The notes under the pieces: model-generated
The model's input: only the letters and a program-made list of their open reading frames with translations
What the model was told of the DNA's origin: nothing
Databases searched by the model: none
Part shown: one piece after another, positions 10,573 to 21,885 of the stretch
Position numbering within the stretch: position 1 is the stretch's first letter
Layout of the letters: every line of letters starts with the position of its first letter
Assembly: GCF_000003815.2 (NCBI RefSeq)
Contig: NC_049986.1
Coordinates: forward strand, 9,659,514 to 9,720,243
Length of the DNA: 60,730 nt
Direction: 5' to 3'
Source: Branchiostoma floridae
Lineage: Eukaryota > Chordata > Leptocardii > Amphioxiformes > Branchiostomatidae
Position numbers and translations under genes: made by a program

Positions 10573-13424
10573 TTACTTCAGTACCAACGAAGATCTAAAG
10601 AAGTCGCCGTCCCGTGCTGTCTGGTAGAAGACGACCAGCCGCCTCGTGTACTTCATTGGGGTGGGGATAGGCCACGGGTTGGTGTAGCTTACATCCTTGA
10701 TTTCATCGCTGTGTAGTTGTTTCCTAAAAACAAACAAGGACGAGATGAAATGGCTAGAATACTGTTTCGTGTGTTCCAGTCATTTTGCTCACGTATATAA
10801 TTCACTGTCAGAAAAAGGCCTATGCTCAGCACTGTGCCTGTAAAAGGCCCATGTATGTGCCAGGCAAAGGAAATGATGTGTTACTACTGTTACGGCGATG
10901 TTTCTAACAAAAAAAAAGTTGAAAACATACTTAGATTTTTTTTACATGTCAATCAACAGCTATGATACTAGTATATAAACCCTCTCCAACAAGATCTCTT
11001 CAGTGTCACTGACGAAAACTACTGCATTGTAGTTGAAACGTCTGACCGTTTCCAAAACCATATCCTGAGCTACTTGTAAATGAGTAACAACTTTTTGGCA
11101 TACCTCCCGAAGTTCTCGCTGTCCTCCAAGGTGTCAGGTAGTGGGACTCCGAGTGTCTCCGGCAGCGTGTAGATGGCCAGGCTGGCTACAAAGCAAAGTG
11201 TCCCGAACGTGACCATGGGGAGGGGCTGCCACACATCTCCCAGGAGAGACACGAAGGGGGTCAGCACAGAGCCCAAACGGGAACACATGTTGGCCAGTCC
11301 AAGTCCAGTACCCCTGTAACAGATAATGGTAAAAAAAAATCAGAACTTCACTATAGAATTCGCCAACCTGTTTATGAGTAATCATGATGATTTAGCAATA
11401 ATAATGATAATAATGATCTATAATCTGTTTAGTATGAAGCCTTAAATACATACCTGACTACTGTTGGGAACACTTCTGGGGTGTACACAATGAGGCTTAA
11501 AAAAGAAATGCCGATTGCACCTCTTCCAACCAAAGCGAACCCTCGAGAAACTGTAGGGAAACCTGCTACAAGGAACAGTGCAGCGTTTATTTGTCACATA
11601 ATTTAAAGGATAAAATTTGACCAAACAGTGTCATAAATGACAAACAGGCCCTGCGACGTTGGTAAAATACAATACCTTAGTGTACTTTTTGCTTCGTGCA
11701 TGTTTTTAATACCTCAGCAAAGTCGGTCTCATTTTTGCCTCTCTTTCTGTGTTTGTGTCTGAACTTTAGCATACATTGGTTAGCATAACTCAAGAATGTC
11801 GGTAGGTCTTGAAATTACGAATGTCAAGATTGCATTTTGTGCAACCTTGTGGCTAGACTTGGTACTCCAATGGAACTACAAAATGTTTTTGTAACTATTT
11901 TTACAATACATTACAAATTTCTAGACAGGGAGCCAAATACTTATTACCGCCACCCACAGAGATGGTAAGTAGTGTTTGAACTCTGAAGTAAGTATAGTAC
12001 AATTTATCAAATAAACATTGAAACTGTCTACCTTTAGTCATGGCTGATACCATGCTGCATGTTCCAGCCACTAGTACGGTCCCTCCTATAACAGGCTTCC
12101 TCCCCCATCTCTCCATGGCTGCCAATGATACCGCAGACAGAAACACTTCCAGCAGAGAACCCAGGATGAAGTTTAAGTAGGGGTTCCCTGCCCACTCGAC
12201 GGAAGCAAGTATCAAGCCAAAGTACACACACCCCTCGGCAAACCTGTCAAATAGAATGGTTAACAAAGTTTTTCCTCACGGAGCACTTTTTGTCGAGGAT
12301 TTTACCACGATCTCCCCTCCCCAACCAACTGCTGACTTTTTCTGCCCACAATCCTTGACATTCCAACGTCTGCTTTGTTTATTTCCCCCGAGGGTGACAC
12401 GAGCTGTATTGTTGACCAAATAGCAGTTATGTAACGTTAAGAACCAGTTCTGACCGGATTATATCACAGCCGACCAATCTTGAGCAAAACACACTCTGTT
12501 AGACAACGTAAACGTAACTCCTATACAATACTCCAGAACAAATCATGATACCTTACATGTTATTCAGTAACCATTTTTAAAAGAATTGTTGAACATTTCT
12601 TCAAACCTGTTTACTGAATGTTTAGCAAAGTTTTACCACACGTTGCGATCTCTGTAAAAGATTTTTACAAAGATCCTCCTACCAAACTGTTGCCTTATTT
12701 TGCACCCAGCTTTTGACTCATAGTGTCTTTGACTGAATTTAGTCTTTGAAATTGCGTACCTACCAAGAAATGCACATTGTCATCGTTGTCTTCCGAATGC
12801 GGGGCTTCCTGAACAGGTCAAGGACTCCATATTGTCTGCTGGAGTCTTCTTCACTATCGTTTGATAATTTTTCTGTTTCACCAAAGATGGCGTCGTGCGG
12901 GATGACGACCTTGTTCATTTTTGCTGCCCTTTGTATGACAGCCTTGGCCTCGTCGACACGGTTGTTGGTTAGAAGCCATCTTGGTGACTCGGAAAGCAAC
13001 CTGTATTTCGATTTGACGCGTAGACAACATAAAAATCGACGTCATTGAAAATGGTTATCCAAGAAAATTTTCCGCCACTGTGCAAATAGATTATCACTGT
13101 ACGTCTTTAACTTGTAGCAATTTCCATGAATATAACTAAATATTAACATTGCATAATATTGAACCTTTCTTTGATGATTCATGATGATATCAGCCTGGGT
13201 GTCGTTAGGTTTGTATATTTAGCAATGTCAAGAATAACTAAGGCTAAAATGACAGGCCCTGAAATGAAAAATTCCATAAAGGAACCCCCTCTATTTTCTT
13301 ATTTTCTCTCTTTCTCTGTCTCTCTGTCTCGTGTCTGTCTCTCTCTCTGTCTGTCTGTCTGTCTGTCTCTCTCTATCTTCCTCTCTCTCGATCCTCTGTC
13401 TGTCTCTATATATATTATATATAA

Positions 13425-13462
<38 letters not shown>

Positions 13463-16400
13463 CGTGTGCAAAGAGCGCATAAACCATTAGCTTAAATGCC
13501 AACTCACCACCAGTAACAGAGAAACGGAGCAGTCATAAGTGCCTGCGCCAACTGAAGCGTCCACCAGTCACGTATAAGGTAGGCCAGAAACCCCAAAATG
13601 ACATAACCAAACGCACAGCTCGCCACTGATGCCATACCCACTGCATTTCTCTTGGAGGGTCCAGCGATCTCTATGGCTGTTTATAAACGGCAAAGACATA
13701 TGGGGACTGACTGGTACATCTACATTTTCTAAGTATTCTTAGGTTAACGTGAATTCTAAGCCCACCACATGAAAGTAAACGTTGTCATTAAGGCCTCAAG
13801 TATGTCCTGAGCAACTGTATATATCTTTAAATTCATGATTTTTCATGCTGCATTAGTAGATCTCTTTGAAGTATCCGTGTTAAATATGCTAGTTTAAGGG
13901 CACACGTTATGAGGGCCTTTATATACCGTTTGATATGTTAACCCAAAGTGTGTCAGAATCTTACGGCAAAACAGAACGAGTGGGCACGCAAGATTTGAAA
14001 TGATTTGTCCTCGTAAAACAGAATGAGTGCGAACGCAAGACCTGAAAATACTGTAAATGTATTTAAGTTCGCGGGGATTTAATTTCGAGCTATTGGGAAA
14101 AGGTGGTTTTAGATTCGTGGTAGCACCCATGCACTGTAGTCTCTTACTGCCGTGGAAAAATATTCGTGGTGGGTTTAATCATAAGTTCGCGGTGAAGCGG
14201 TCACCGCGATAACCGCGAACATTGAACTACCGCGAAAGTTTCTGCATTTACAGTAAAACAGAATGAGTGCGCACGCAAGACCCCAAAGAACTGTCCTCGT
14301 AAAACAGAACGAGTGCCTGGCCCTAAAGACATGAAATGATCAGTCCTCGCAAAACAGAATGAGTGCGCACGCATTGAGGCCTGAAGTAAACTGTCCTCGT
14401 AAATATAATGGACTATTTTAGAAGTGTTTGGTTGCTTCAAGCGTGACCTTTCTGATTATTACAGGTCATTAGGTGGCGATCATCAGACTGACTATTCGTT
14501 ATACATGAATGCATCAAAGCACACAGTGCCTACGGTTGAAATACGACATGCCAGTTTGAGGCTTAAGAAATTGAGGTGTCAATGTTCCATCACTTAAAGC
14601 CCCTCATGTTTAGATCAGAAAATAACAAAATGAACGTTTTTTCTATCATTTTCAATTGCTGGATACGTCAGTGCGCCGTACCGACGGTTGAAAACCAGGG
14701 ATTTTTCTACTTAACTGTTTAGGTCAATAGTATCGAATTGGTTCAACGATAAAAAGTAAATGTTTTTGTTTGTTTGTTTACATAGAATTGATTGTATTCC
14801 TTAGGCGATAAGGGATTTTCACGTAGTACAAGTGTTACCTCAATGTGTCCTACGAAAAAGATGAAAACCTGGAATTCGTCTACGTTTACAAGCTGACTCT
14901 TTGTTTTGGTCAGGAGTATTGGACTACCTATAATTGAAAATACAATGTACTGGTCGTCCTTTGACCGAAGATATCACTTGAAGGGAAATAGAATAACAAA
15001 AAGATGTGCTATTCGAAATAAAATCATTGAGCAAAGTTTTGTTTACTGTCACATTTCAAGTTTCGCACTGATATCCTTCAATAAGGATAATAAGCTTTGT
15101 TAACATTTAAAAAGGGAACTCTTGAGAGAGTACGTACCTATTACTAAACTGGTGAAGTAAAATCCGATGCCGGCTGCTCCGACCAGGGCACGAAGAATGA
15201 CGAAGGTGACGTAATCCGTTGCAAACGCTGCTCCTACCCCAAACACAAGGTGGAGCAGCAAAAATAACAAGGTGGTTGGGTGCCGTCCAAACCTGGAAAA
15301 TAAAAAAAAGACAAATATATTTACTTCTTTTATTTGTTTTGACTCAAGAAGTAAAACATGAAAAGATATAAATAAAAGAAGAATGGAGACAAAGTGACGA
15401 CGAGCTAAGTTATGACTAATATTAATGCCACAACTTGTACAATTGAAAATAAATAAGAAGAAATAGACAAGACCATTAAACTTTGTAAATACATATAGTA
15501 AATAGATTAACAAATACAGGAAGTTTTTGCGTTCAAACTCCTATCTGTGACTGTGACTGAAAGCGTTTTTTTTCTATGATGTAATCTTGAGTAGCTGACA
15601 TACTTCTACAATTAACTTTTTTTTAAATTGTGCTAGTAAAGGGGAGCATTCAAGTGGTATTTTAAGACTTCCAAATCTTATTACGTAAATGGAGTAAATT
15701 TACAGTTTCAATAACTGCTTTTTACAAACCTGTCGGCAGCTATTCCCGAAACAATTGATCCAAGACTCGAGCCCACGAAAAACACCGACTTGCCCATTTC
15801 ATTCAACCAGGTCCGTTCACAAACTAAGTCGTGCTGGGCAAAAATACAAAAAAAATGTATGGTTATTAACCAGTCGATATCCCTATTTTGTCAAAAGCAA
15901 GTGTGATAAATAGTTTGCTTTTATTCATATAAACATAGCGATAAACATACAATAGGAAATATTAATAAGCATTTTTATGCCATATGATGTCAAGCAGGGC
16001 TAAAAATAGTCAAGACGATGATACAGCATTTTAAGTAACAAGACAGCCGACTATCTTCTTAATTCCTCCATTTGAGATCGTGCAACAATCGCACGACTAG
16101 TGTAACTAGGGCATATAGTACTGTTGTTAATACTTACTTCTGTTACAATGGTGCTGCGATACTGACTTTGGTCGTAGAGATAGCCATGTGTACATGATGT
16201 GATGGTACGATTTTCTCCAGTCTTTGTCTCATTCGTCTGTACGTACATCAAACAAGAGCTGTAAACAGATCTTCCATTAAGGTTTTCCAAGGGGATGCTG
16301 TGGTTGAGGCTCTCGGGCGAGAGGCGGTGTTCCCCCGAAGATCCAGGTTCGTTCACCCGGCAGTGGTGCTCCGGTGTCGCCATCAGAAACGTCATGGCCA

Positions 16401-16509
16401 CAACAGTTACCCCAAAGTTTGGTGCCACGAGAATGGCCAGTAGAGTTGTATATTGTTGAAACGTTCCGAAATCGCCAAGGTAGTGCTGCAGTAGATCGTG
16501 TGTCTCCAT
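10573..16509 (-). CDS. SLC22-family organic ion transporter, gene B (complete, 572 aa)
   Basis: Nine exons on the minus strand: 16138-16509, 15730-15833, 15138-15292, 13508-13676, 12764-13000, 12032-12243, 11454-11562, 11104-11313 and 10573-10723. They sum to 1719 bases, i.e. 572 codons plus stop, with every junction GT-AG and in phase. TM1 lies near residues 20-43. The extracellular loop has Cys50, Cys86 and Cys106 and N-glycosylation sites at Asn69, Asn93 and Asn100. The VTEHDLVC junction, [37 protein letters not shown] and [12 protein letters not shown] follow in the order expected for SLC22. The C-terminal exon gives a cytoplasmic tail with YTNPWPIPTPMKYTRR. Likely a polyspecific carrier of organic anions, cations or zwitterions at the plasma membrane; the substrate is unknown. 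It is the closest relative of gene A in the window. Introns 3 and 4 hold a minisatellite with a MITE, and microsatellites. Confidence 0.92.
12372..12495. repeat. About 110-bp dispersed repeat, copy 2 (intron 5 of gene B)
   Basis: Same order of words as at 8414: a TTTGTTTATTTCCCCCGAGG start, GACACGAGCTGTA, GTTAAGAACCAGTTCTGACC, then CAGCCGACCAATCTTGAG. It sits between two similar stretches of intron sequence (around 12260-12360 and 12620-12720), as if inserted with or next to a local duplication. Confidence 0.5.
13286..13462. repeat. CT/CTGT and TG microsatellites in intron 4 of gene B
   Basis: Runs of CTCTCT, CTGT repeated several times, then a TATATA stretch and an uninterrupted (TG)n of about 25 bases followed by CGTGCGTG. 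Simple-sequence DNA; the open frames that overlap it are artefacts of composition. Confidence 0.9.
13960..14400. repeat. Minisatellite in intron 3 of gene B
   Basis: At least five copies of a unit containing CCTCGTAAAACAGAATGAG and TGCGCACGCAAGAC, starting near 13966, 14008, 14254, 14294 and 14345. Spacing is irregular and one unit pair is separated by the inserted MITE at 14049-14255. The unit shows no coding role. Confidence 0.7.
14049..14255. mobile_element. TACTGTAAATG-type MITE inside the minisatellite
   Basis: Starts TACTGTAAATG and ends CATTTACAGTA, a perfect 11-bp terminal inverted repeat, giving a 207-bp element. The interior has GTTCGCGG words in both orientations (TTAAGTTCGCGG, GTTCGCGGTGAAGC, CACCGCGATAACC). 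It splits the surrounding 40-60-bp tandem units, so it arrived after the array formed. Non-autonomous; its transposase source is not in the window. Confidence 0.75.
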
Positions 16510-16570
16510 TTTGCCAACCTACATTCGTCAGGTGCTAGCGTCTTGTTGTTGTTCAAACGCTGCTGAGTGC

Positions 16571-16578
16571 TATATATA
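16571..16578 (-). promoter_or_regulatory. Candidate TATA box of gene B
   Basis: TATATATA lies 62-69 bases upstream of the start codon of gene B in the direction of transcription. The immediate surroundings of the other four start codons lack an equally clear match, so this may be gene-specific or fortuitous. Confidence 0.35.
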
Positions 16579-16927
16579 ACTTTGGCATGTGCAAGAGCTT
16601 GTAAAGGCTTTGAGGTCCCAAGCTCGCCATATCCTTTGTTGAAACTTGCTACAAATGCAATGGAATCATGGTCTATATCATAAGTATGGTCAGTCCTACG
16701 AAAAATGAAAACGGCTCACAAGACCAGGCGTTGTCAAGCACTAGTGACATTCTTCTTTTTGCTTTGTTTAAATAGACGCGATCCGGTCGAAACCAGTTCT
16801 AGCCATTATTACATCACCGTTTAGCTCGGAGGTAATTGATCGGTCAGAAGATTTCCCCCCTCCCAATTTTCATTTTTTCTTCTTAAGACGATCGCACAAT
16901 TTTGGCAGTTTGTGTGCATGGCACCCT

Positions 16928-17040
16928 CTTTGTTCATTTCACCTGAGGCTGATAGGAGCTATAATTATTGTCAGTTGAGCAAGTACCTATTATCTAAACC
17001 AGTTCGGACCAGACAGAACCACAGCCAACCAGTTTGAGAA
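16928..17040. repeat. About 110-bp dispersed repeat, copy 3
   Basis: Contains TTTGTTCATTTCACCTGAGG, GGAGCTATAATTATTGTCAG, CTAAACCAGTTCGGACCAG and CAGCCAACCAGTTTGAG. It lies about 0.4 kb upstream of gene B. The corresponding block for gene A is about 2.7 kb upstream, separated by the insertion around 6.6-8.4 kb. Confidence 0.5.
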
Positions 17041-17543
17041 AGTGTTTATAAAGGTATGAATGGAGTCAAACATATGTTGTATTCATATCAATGAAAGCTA
17101 TTTACCCATGGAGAACTTTGTGTCCATCATTCAATGCCCCTTAGGTCGCATAGCTTTACGTAATTAGTAGAGCAAGGGGGCTAGGCCACTGGTGGTGGAA
17201 GGTGTTCAACTTCCACACTACTTTTCAAATGCTAAGAGAAAATCATGTACAAAGAAAGCAGTATGCACAAGTTTTTTAAAGAAAGTCTTTGATATGACTC
17301 AGCTCGGGATCGAAGTCACATAATACAGTACTAGAAGCACGAGACACGCTTTAATTGACACTTTGCTACAAACACGTGCACACAGACATCGATCATTTCA
17401 TTTGTTCACCCAGTGTTTAATAATTGTGCACTGTGTCGCCTGCGGATGTCTACAGAAGATGAATAAGCTGATACCTGTGACATCAGTAATTAGTGGTCTT
17501 TGTGGGGCACAAACTTTCGTTGCATCATTTGAGTTCCTATTAA

Positions 17544-17789
17544 AGGCCCCCTTTCCACTAGAAGGCGATAGCACTGCGCTCTCACTGCGACCCAAATAGG
17601 ATATGTATAACCTTCGCTTTCACACTGGGTATATCACACAAAACGTAAAAGTGTGACTTTGTAGACAACAGAACACAAAGTTTATAAAGATTCTTTTTTT
17701 TTTCTATACAATTTTTTAAGCGATATGTCAAGTTTTAGGTCGCAGAGAGAGCATGCACGACGAGAGCGCCGTCCTAGTGGGAAGGGAGT
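17544..17789. mobile_element. Inverted-repeat MITE, copy 2
   Basis: Begins GGCCCCCTTTCCACTAGAAG and ends CCTAGTGGGAAGGGAGTTTA. The interior matches the element at 6628-6862 along its whole length with scattered changes (CACTGCGACC, CACAAAACGTAAAAGTGT, CGACGAGAGCGCCGT). Two copies in equivalent upstream positions of A and B could reflect either independent insertion or duplication with the gene. Confidence 0.55.
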
Positions 17790-18021
17790 TTAGGTGGACT
17801 TGGGGGAATCGGCTGGTCAAAAAGCTCAATCATAGTCCTAATACTACTTCTCCTTCATTATGAAATGATTTATAGATCTTAGTGCACAGCCAATGACATT
17901 GCAGCCTGATAAGCTGTATCCTATATTATGCTAGCCCCTGATTGTCAACCAACTCCGACTACATTATAGTTACCTGTTGCAGATAAGGCCAAACGGTGCA
18001 CATGTTTCTAACACCTTCGTT

Positions 18022-18135
18022 GTTTATTTCATCTGAGGCTGTCATAAGCTGTATTTTCAGCTGAGTAATTCCAGTTATGAGAGAGCCAATTCTGACCGGA
18101 TTGAATCAGTTTGATCAAGATACATTCTTTCATCC
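18022..18135. repeat. About 110-bp dispersed repeat, copy 4
   Basis: TTGTTTATTTCATCTGAGGC, CATAAGCTGTATTTTCAGC, GAGCCAATTCTGACCGGATT and a TCAGTTTGATCAAGA end, in the same order as the other three copies but more diverged. Confidence 0.45.
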
Positions 18136-18476
18136 AACCTTTCCATGCAATGTTTACCAAAGTATATATATAAAGTTATATCCCATCTTCATAACCTCTT
18201 AATATAAAGGAGTGTCAAATATTCGGCAACTACTTGCTAAAAGGGTAGGTGAACGTATGGGGTTATGCTAGTAGCCTTTTTAATTGGGCGGTTACAGATT
18301 AACATACCTTAGTAGTGTATAATAAGGCTGTTGCGAACCGTCGGTCATCATTCGGATAGGTGAAACTTAAATATTTGAACTTGTTACTGAATGTGCAGAA
18401 TTGTAAATTGTCTGAACGTCGTGTTTTTTAAAAGATTAACTGATTTGGGGCGGGGGTTGTGGTGATGCAAGGTGAT

Positions 18477-18720
18477 TTCTGACCTACATTTTCTGTGTTG
18501 AAATGTCACAGGTCAAACGAATCACGTGACCTTTGATCCTACAAAACGACATACTAGTATTCTATGCAAGAAGAATACGCAGGGATACAAAAGGATCATG
18601 TTATTGTGTGTGAGCCGTTTTATTAATTGCTATCAAAACAAAAGCAAACGAACCAGACCGAATGTCTGTTCTCTTTCAAACTGTGTGTCGTCTGCAGCTG
18701 AATCTGGTTAGAACTGGTCT
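18477..18720. promoter_or_regulatory. Conserved upstream block with paired DR1 half-sites and an E-box
   Basis: The block recurs upstream of gene E (51600-51870) and in part upstream of C and D. Within it, 18503-18515 reads ATGTCACAGGTCA (direct repeat with one-base spacer), 18523-18528 is CACGTG, and 18527-18539 read on the minus strand is GGATCAAAGGTCA, a second DR1. DR1 sites are bound by HNF4, RXR and PPAR-type receptors, and CACGTG by bHLH factors. Vertebrate SLC22 promoters are known to use HNF4. Regulation here is inference from motifs and from conservation between paralogous units. It lies about 2 kb from the start of B. Confidence 0.4.
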
Positions 18721-19435
18721 TCACAAAGAAGTCAGTGGTAGCAGAACAAAGTTTTCGTCCTATGGGGATTTCTATAGTTAAGGGCCTCAAGGTGACTGGC
18801 TTCGACGCGGAGAAATATGGTAGGGTGCCCTTTAGGAATTCCAAAAACGGATATGTTCGAGTTCAGGGTACAAGCCACAAATATATTGAAAACAGCAAAA
18901 TCCTGTCGGCCAATTGCCTTCTCACGCCCACTTTGAAACGCCGCTCTGCGGAGGTCACATAACTGCAGCCGGCTCACACTAGAAGGGCAGTTTCGTTAGG
19001 CGGCGTATTCATACACAAAATAGAAAACTTTCATAATCCAAATCATACTGTCTCAGATTCGACACCTTCCGTGACCACGCAGTACAAGTTGTATCTGGCT
19101 GCGCCTCAAAGAAGGCTTTTTACCTCTCCTTCAACATGTTTATCCGTACTACTTTATGTACCCGCATAAATACTGTGTTCTGCTACCTCTGTTCTGCGGA
19201 ACAAATGGGTTTCTCGATCTGTGCCATGCACCGCCAATTCTGTTTGCATCCCAACAAACTTCCACCGATCTAGTGATAACTTAGAGCTACAGTGATCCCC
19301 CGTACTGAACCTGCCTTGGAGACTCTAAGGCAGGTGATGTGTTTGTAAAAAAAAAACTTCATTGTGGTAAGACGTGAAAGCAAAATCTACTGAAAAGTTG
19401 AATCCCCGGGCTAGTAGAACAGGTTCTCCCACTAA

Positions 19436-19741
19436 AGGTGGGGTCAAACATGCGTATATATTCAAGTCCGTTTAAGGTGCGTATGAAGTTTCTACCAGGC
19501 TCCACAGGTCGTGGGAAAATTAGTTCAAATTTGACAAATATAGATACATATATAACCCTCCAGATGAGTTAGCTGACCGAGAAGTATGGTTAAATACCCA
19601 ACTAACTCGTCTGACATGTTACCTGTTTACGTTTGTCCAATTTCTATTATTTTTTCAACGACCTGTGGGGCCTGGTAGAGGCAAATACTTCCATGCGCGC
19701 CTCATACGGACTTAAATATATACGCATGTGTGACCCCACCT
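19436..19741. mobile_element. Harbinger-like MITE (TAA target duplication)
   Basis: The 306-bp element starts AGGTGGGGTCAAACATGCG and ends with the matching complement (CGCATGTGTGACCCCACCT). It is flanked by TAA on both sides (19433-19435 and 19742-19744). The arms continue inward for about 100 bp (CAGGCTCCACAGGTCG against CGACCTGTGGGGCCTGG). The 3-bp TAA duplication is characteristic of PIF/Harbinger elements. Its ends resemble those of the much larger neighbour that begins at 19744. Confidence 0.72.
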
Positions 19742-20281
19742 TAAGGTGGGTTTACACCTGCGTATATTTTCATGCCGCATGAGTTCCGTTTTGACATTTT
19801 TCGACATTTTGACTGATTTCTTCAATACGCGGCCGCACGCACAAGTCGCACCTATATCGCATCTGAATCGTCTTTAGAAAGTTTCACGTACGCAGGCAAA
19901 CGAAAATATACGCCCAGTTCGCCTGATAGTTTTGGACATGCACAAAACTATCATTCATACGCAGTTTGGTGCCCAAAACGTTATGGATGCGCAATACAGT
20001 GGTCCCACGTCGGTCGATTTCGCTATGAAGACGCTACATGTTTGCGCTTTATACGCAGTAATACGCGGAAATCGCGGTATTGCGAGTACAAAGCGTTCTT
20101 ACAGCGCAGACACAACGCACCATGAGCGACCGTATAACGAATGCACGCATAGATCACGATTTAGTACCGTGCGTTCTGCGATCGCTTTGCGCATACTACG
20201 CGTACTGATAGCTTGATCGACGCACACTCCAGATTTGGAATAAATACGAAGATTCATCTGACTCCAGACAAAAAAAATCAT

Positions 20282-20870
20282 CTCAAGATGTATATAACTT
20301 TATTGCACAACAATTGTACGAGGTACAAAGTATGGCATCTACATAACTACAGTGCTATAACTTAACTTAAGGCTTATCTAACTAATACAGGAGTTGTAGT
20401 ATGGGATACGTTTCTTACAATCATTGGAGGCTTACAATCATTTGGGGAATTTCTAATGTCTAAACCTTCTTTGATATATTTTCCTATATCTGCCATGCAG
20501 GGATTGTCACATGTCATTATGTATTTGAATTTGCACTTCAGGTCCATTTGGATAAATCCTTGTGTACAAAATGACAGCCTTCTGCATAGAGAATTGCGTA
20601 TATCGGAATATTTGGGACATGCAACCATAAAGTGATATTCGTCTTCTATTAGCTCTGGACAGAATGGACAAATCCTCTGGTCGATAGGGATCTTTTGGAA
20701 TCGTCCGGTTTATGATGTCAGATCCAGGCCAGGACCGACGAATTTGTACCGGGGGCATGGAGAGATGGTCACAACTTGCAGGACACCATGAATGCAGGAC
20801 ACTGGTCCCAACAGAGCCTCCAGGGACGGGAAGATGTAGAGGAACCTGCTCAAGCACTGGGTCAATTTGT
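20282..20870 (-). mobile_element. 5'-truncated LINE C-terminus inside composite copy 1
   Basis: On the minus strand the frame reads CPFCPELIEDEYHFMVACPK followed by YSDIRNSL. This is the cysteine-rich tail seen at the end of many CR1/Jockey-group reverse-transcriptase proteins. It ends in a 3' UTR with CAATAAAGTTATATACATC. Only the last part of the protein remains. Because the same fragment is present in copy 2 (21886-22446), it was inserted before the composite was duplicated. Confidence 0.65.
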
Positions 20871-21885
20871 GTGACACACGTGCCATTTTGTGTAACAGAT
20901 ATTTGACTGTTTACTTGACATTGTTCTACTTGCACTGCCTGTAAATAAATGCATACGTAGTACAAAGGGTTCCTCTAACAAAAATACTCTATTGGCAATG
21001 CTCGCAAACAAAAGTATATGTAACAGAAACTGTTCCTCTGACACACCTGAAATGCGTTTGGAATGCAGTTAGCACCAGGTGCGTCAGGCATGCGGTCGGT
21101 AGACGTTGTGTGCGTCCGGAAAACGCCCAACATACGTACCCCATACGAATCTATTCGCAGTACGGAAAATTTTGTTGCGCATTTCAGTTGCAATCATACG
21201 CATCTCATGCGAAATGAAAACGCTGAAGTCGTAATTCAAACGCCAGATGGGCTCGACGTACAATTTAATTTATTCCAAAAAAAATCCAAATGTTGGGCGT
21301 TCGGCCGCGTCTTGACAAAATTTCATGCGGAACTCACGCGCACTTGAAAATATACGCAGGCGTATATTTTCATGCCGCATGAGTTCCGTTTTGACATTTT
21401 TCGACATTTTGACTGATTTCTTCAATACGCGGCCGCACGCACAAGTCGCACCTCTATCGCATCTGAATCGTCTTTAGAAAGTTTCACGTACGCAGGCAAA
21501 CGAAAATATACGCCCAGTTCGCCTGATAGTTTTGGACATGCACAAAACTATCATTCGTACGCAGTTTGGTGCCCAAAACGTTATGGATGCGCAATACAGT
21601 GGTCCCACGTCGGTCGATTGCGCTATGAAGACGCTACATGTTTGCGCTTTATACGCAGTAATACGCGGAAATCGCGGTATTGCGAGTACATAGCGTTCTT
21701 ACAGCGCAGACACAACGCACCATGAGCGACCGTATAACGAATGCACACATAGATCACGATTTAGTACCGTGCGTTCTGCGATCGCTTTGCGCATACTACG
21801 CGTACTGATAGCGTGATCGACGCACACTCCAGATTTGGAATAAATACGAAGTGCATCTGAGTCCAGACAAAAAAATCATCTCAAG

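Noticed and set aside
13960-14400. Possible CRISPR-like array of spaced repeats
   Set aside because: Units are irregular, repeats and intervening DNA are similar to each other, it is within an intron, and the genome is animal.
18735-18962. A 75-codon plus-strand frame between B and C
   Set aside because: Falls in the duplicated upstream flank, is not kept open in the sister blocks, and overlaps a similar-sized frame on the other strand.
20507-20965. A 152-codon minus-strand frame in the composite element
   Set aside because: Out of frame with the recognisable LINE tail (CPFCPELIEDEYHF) and crosses LINE and DNA-transposon sequence.
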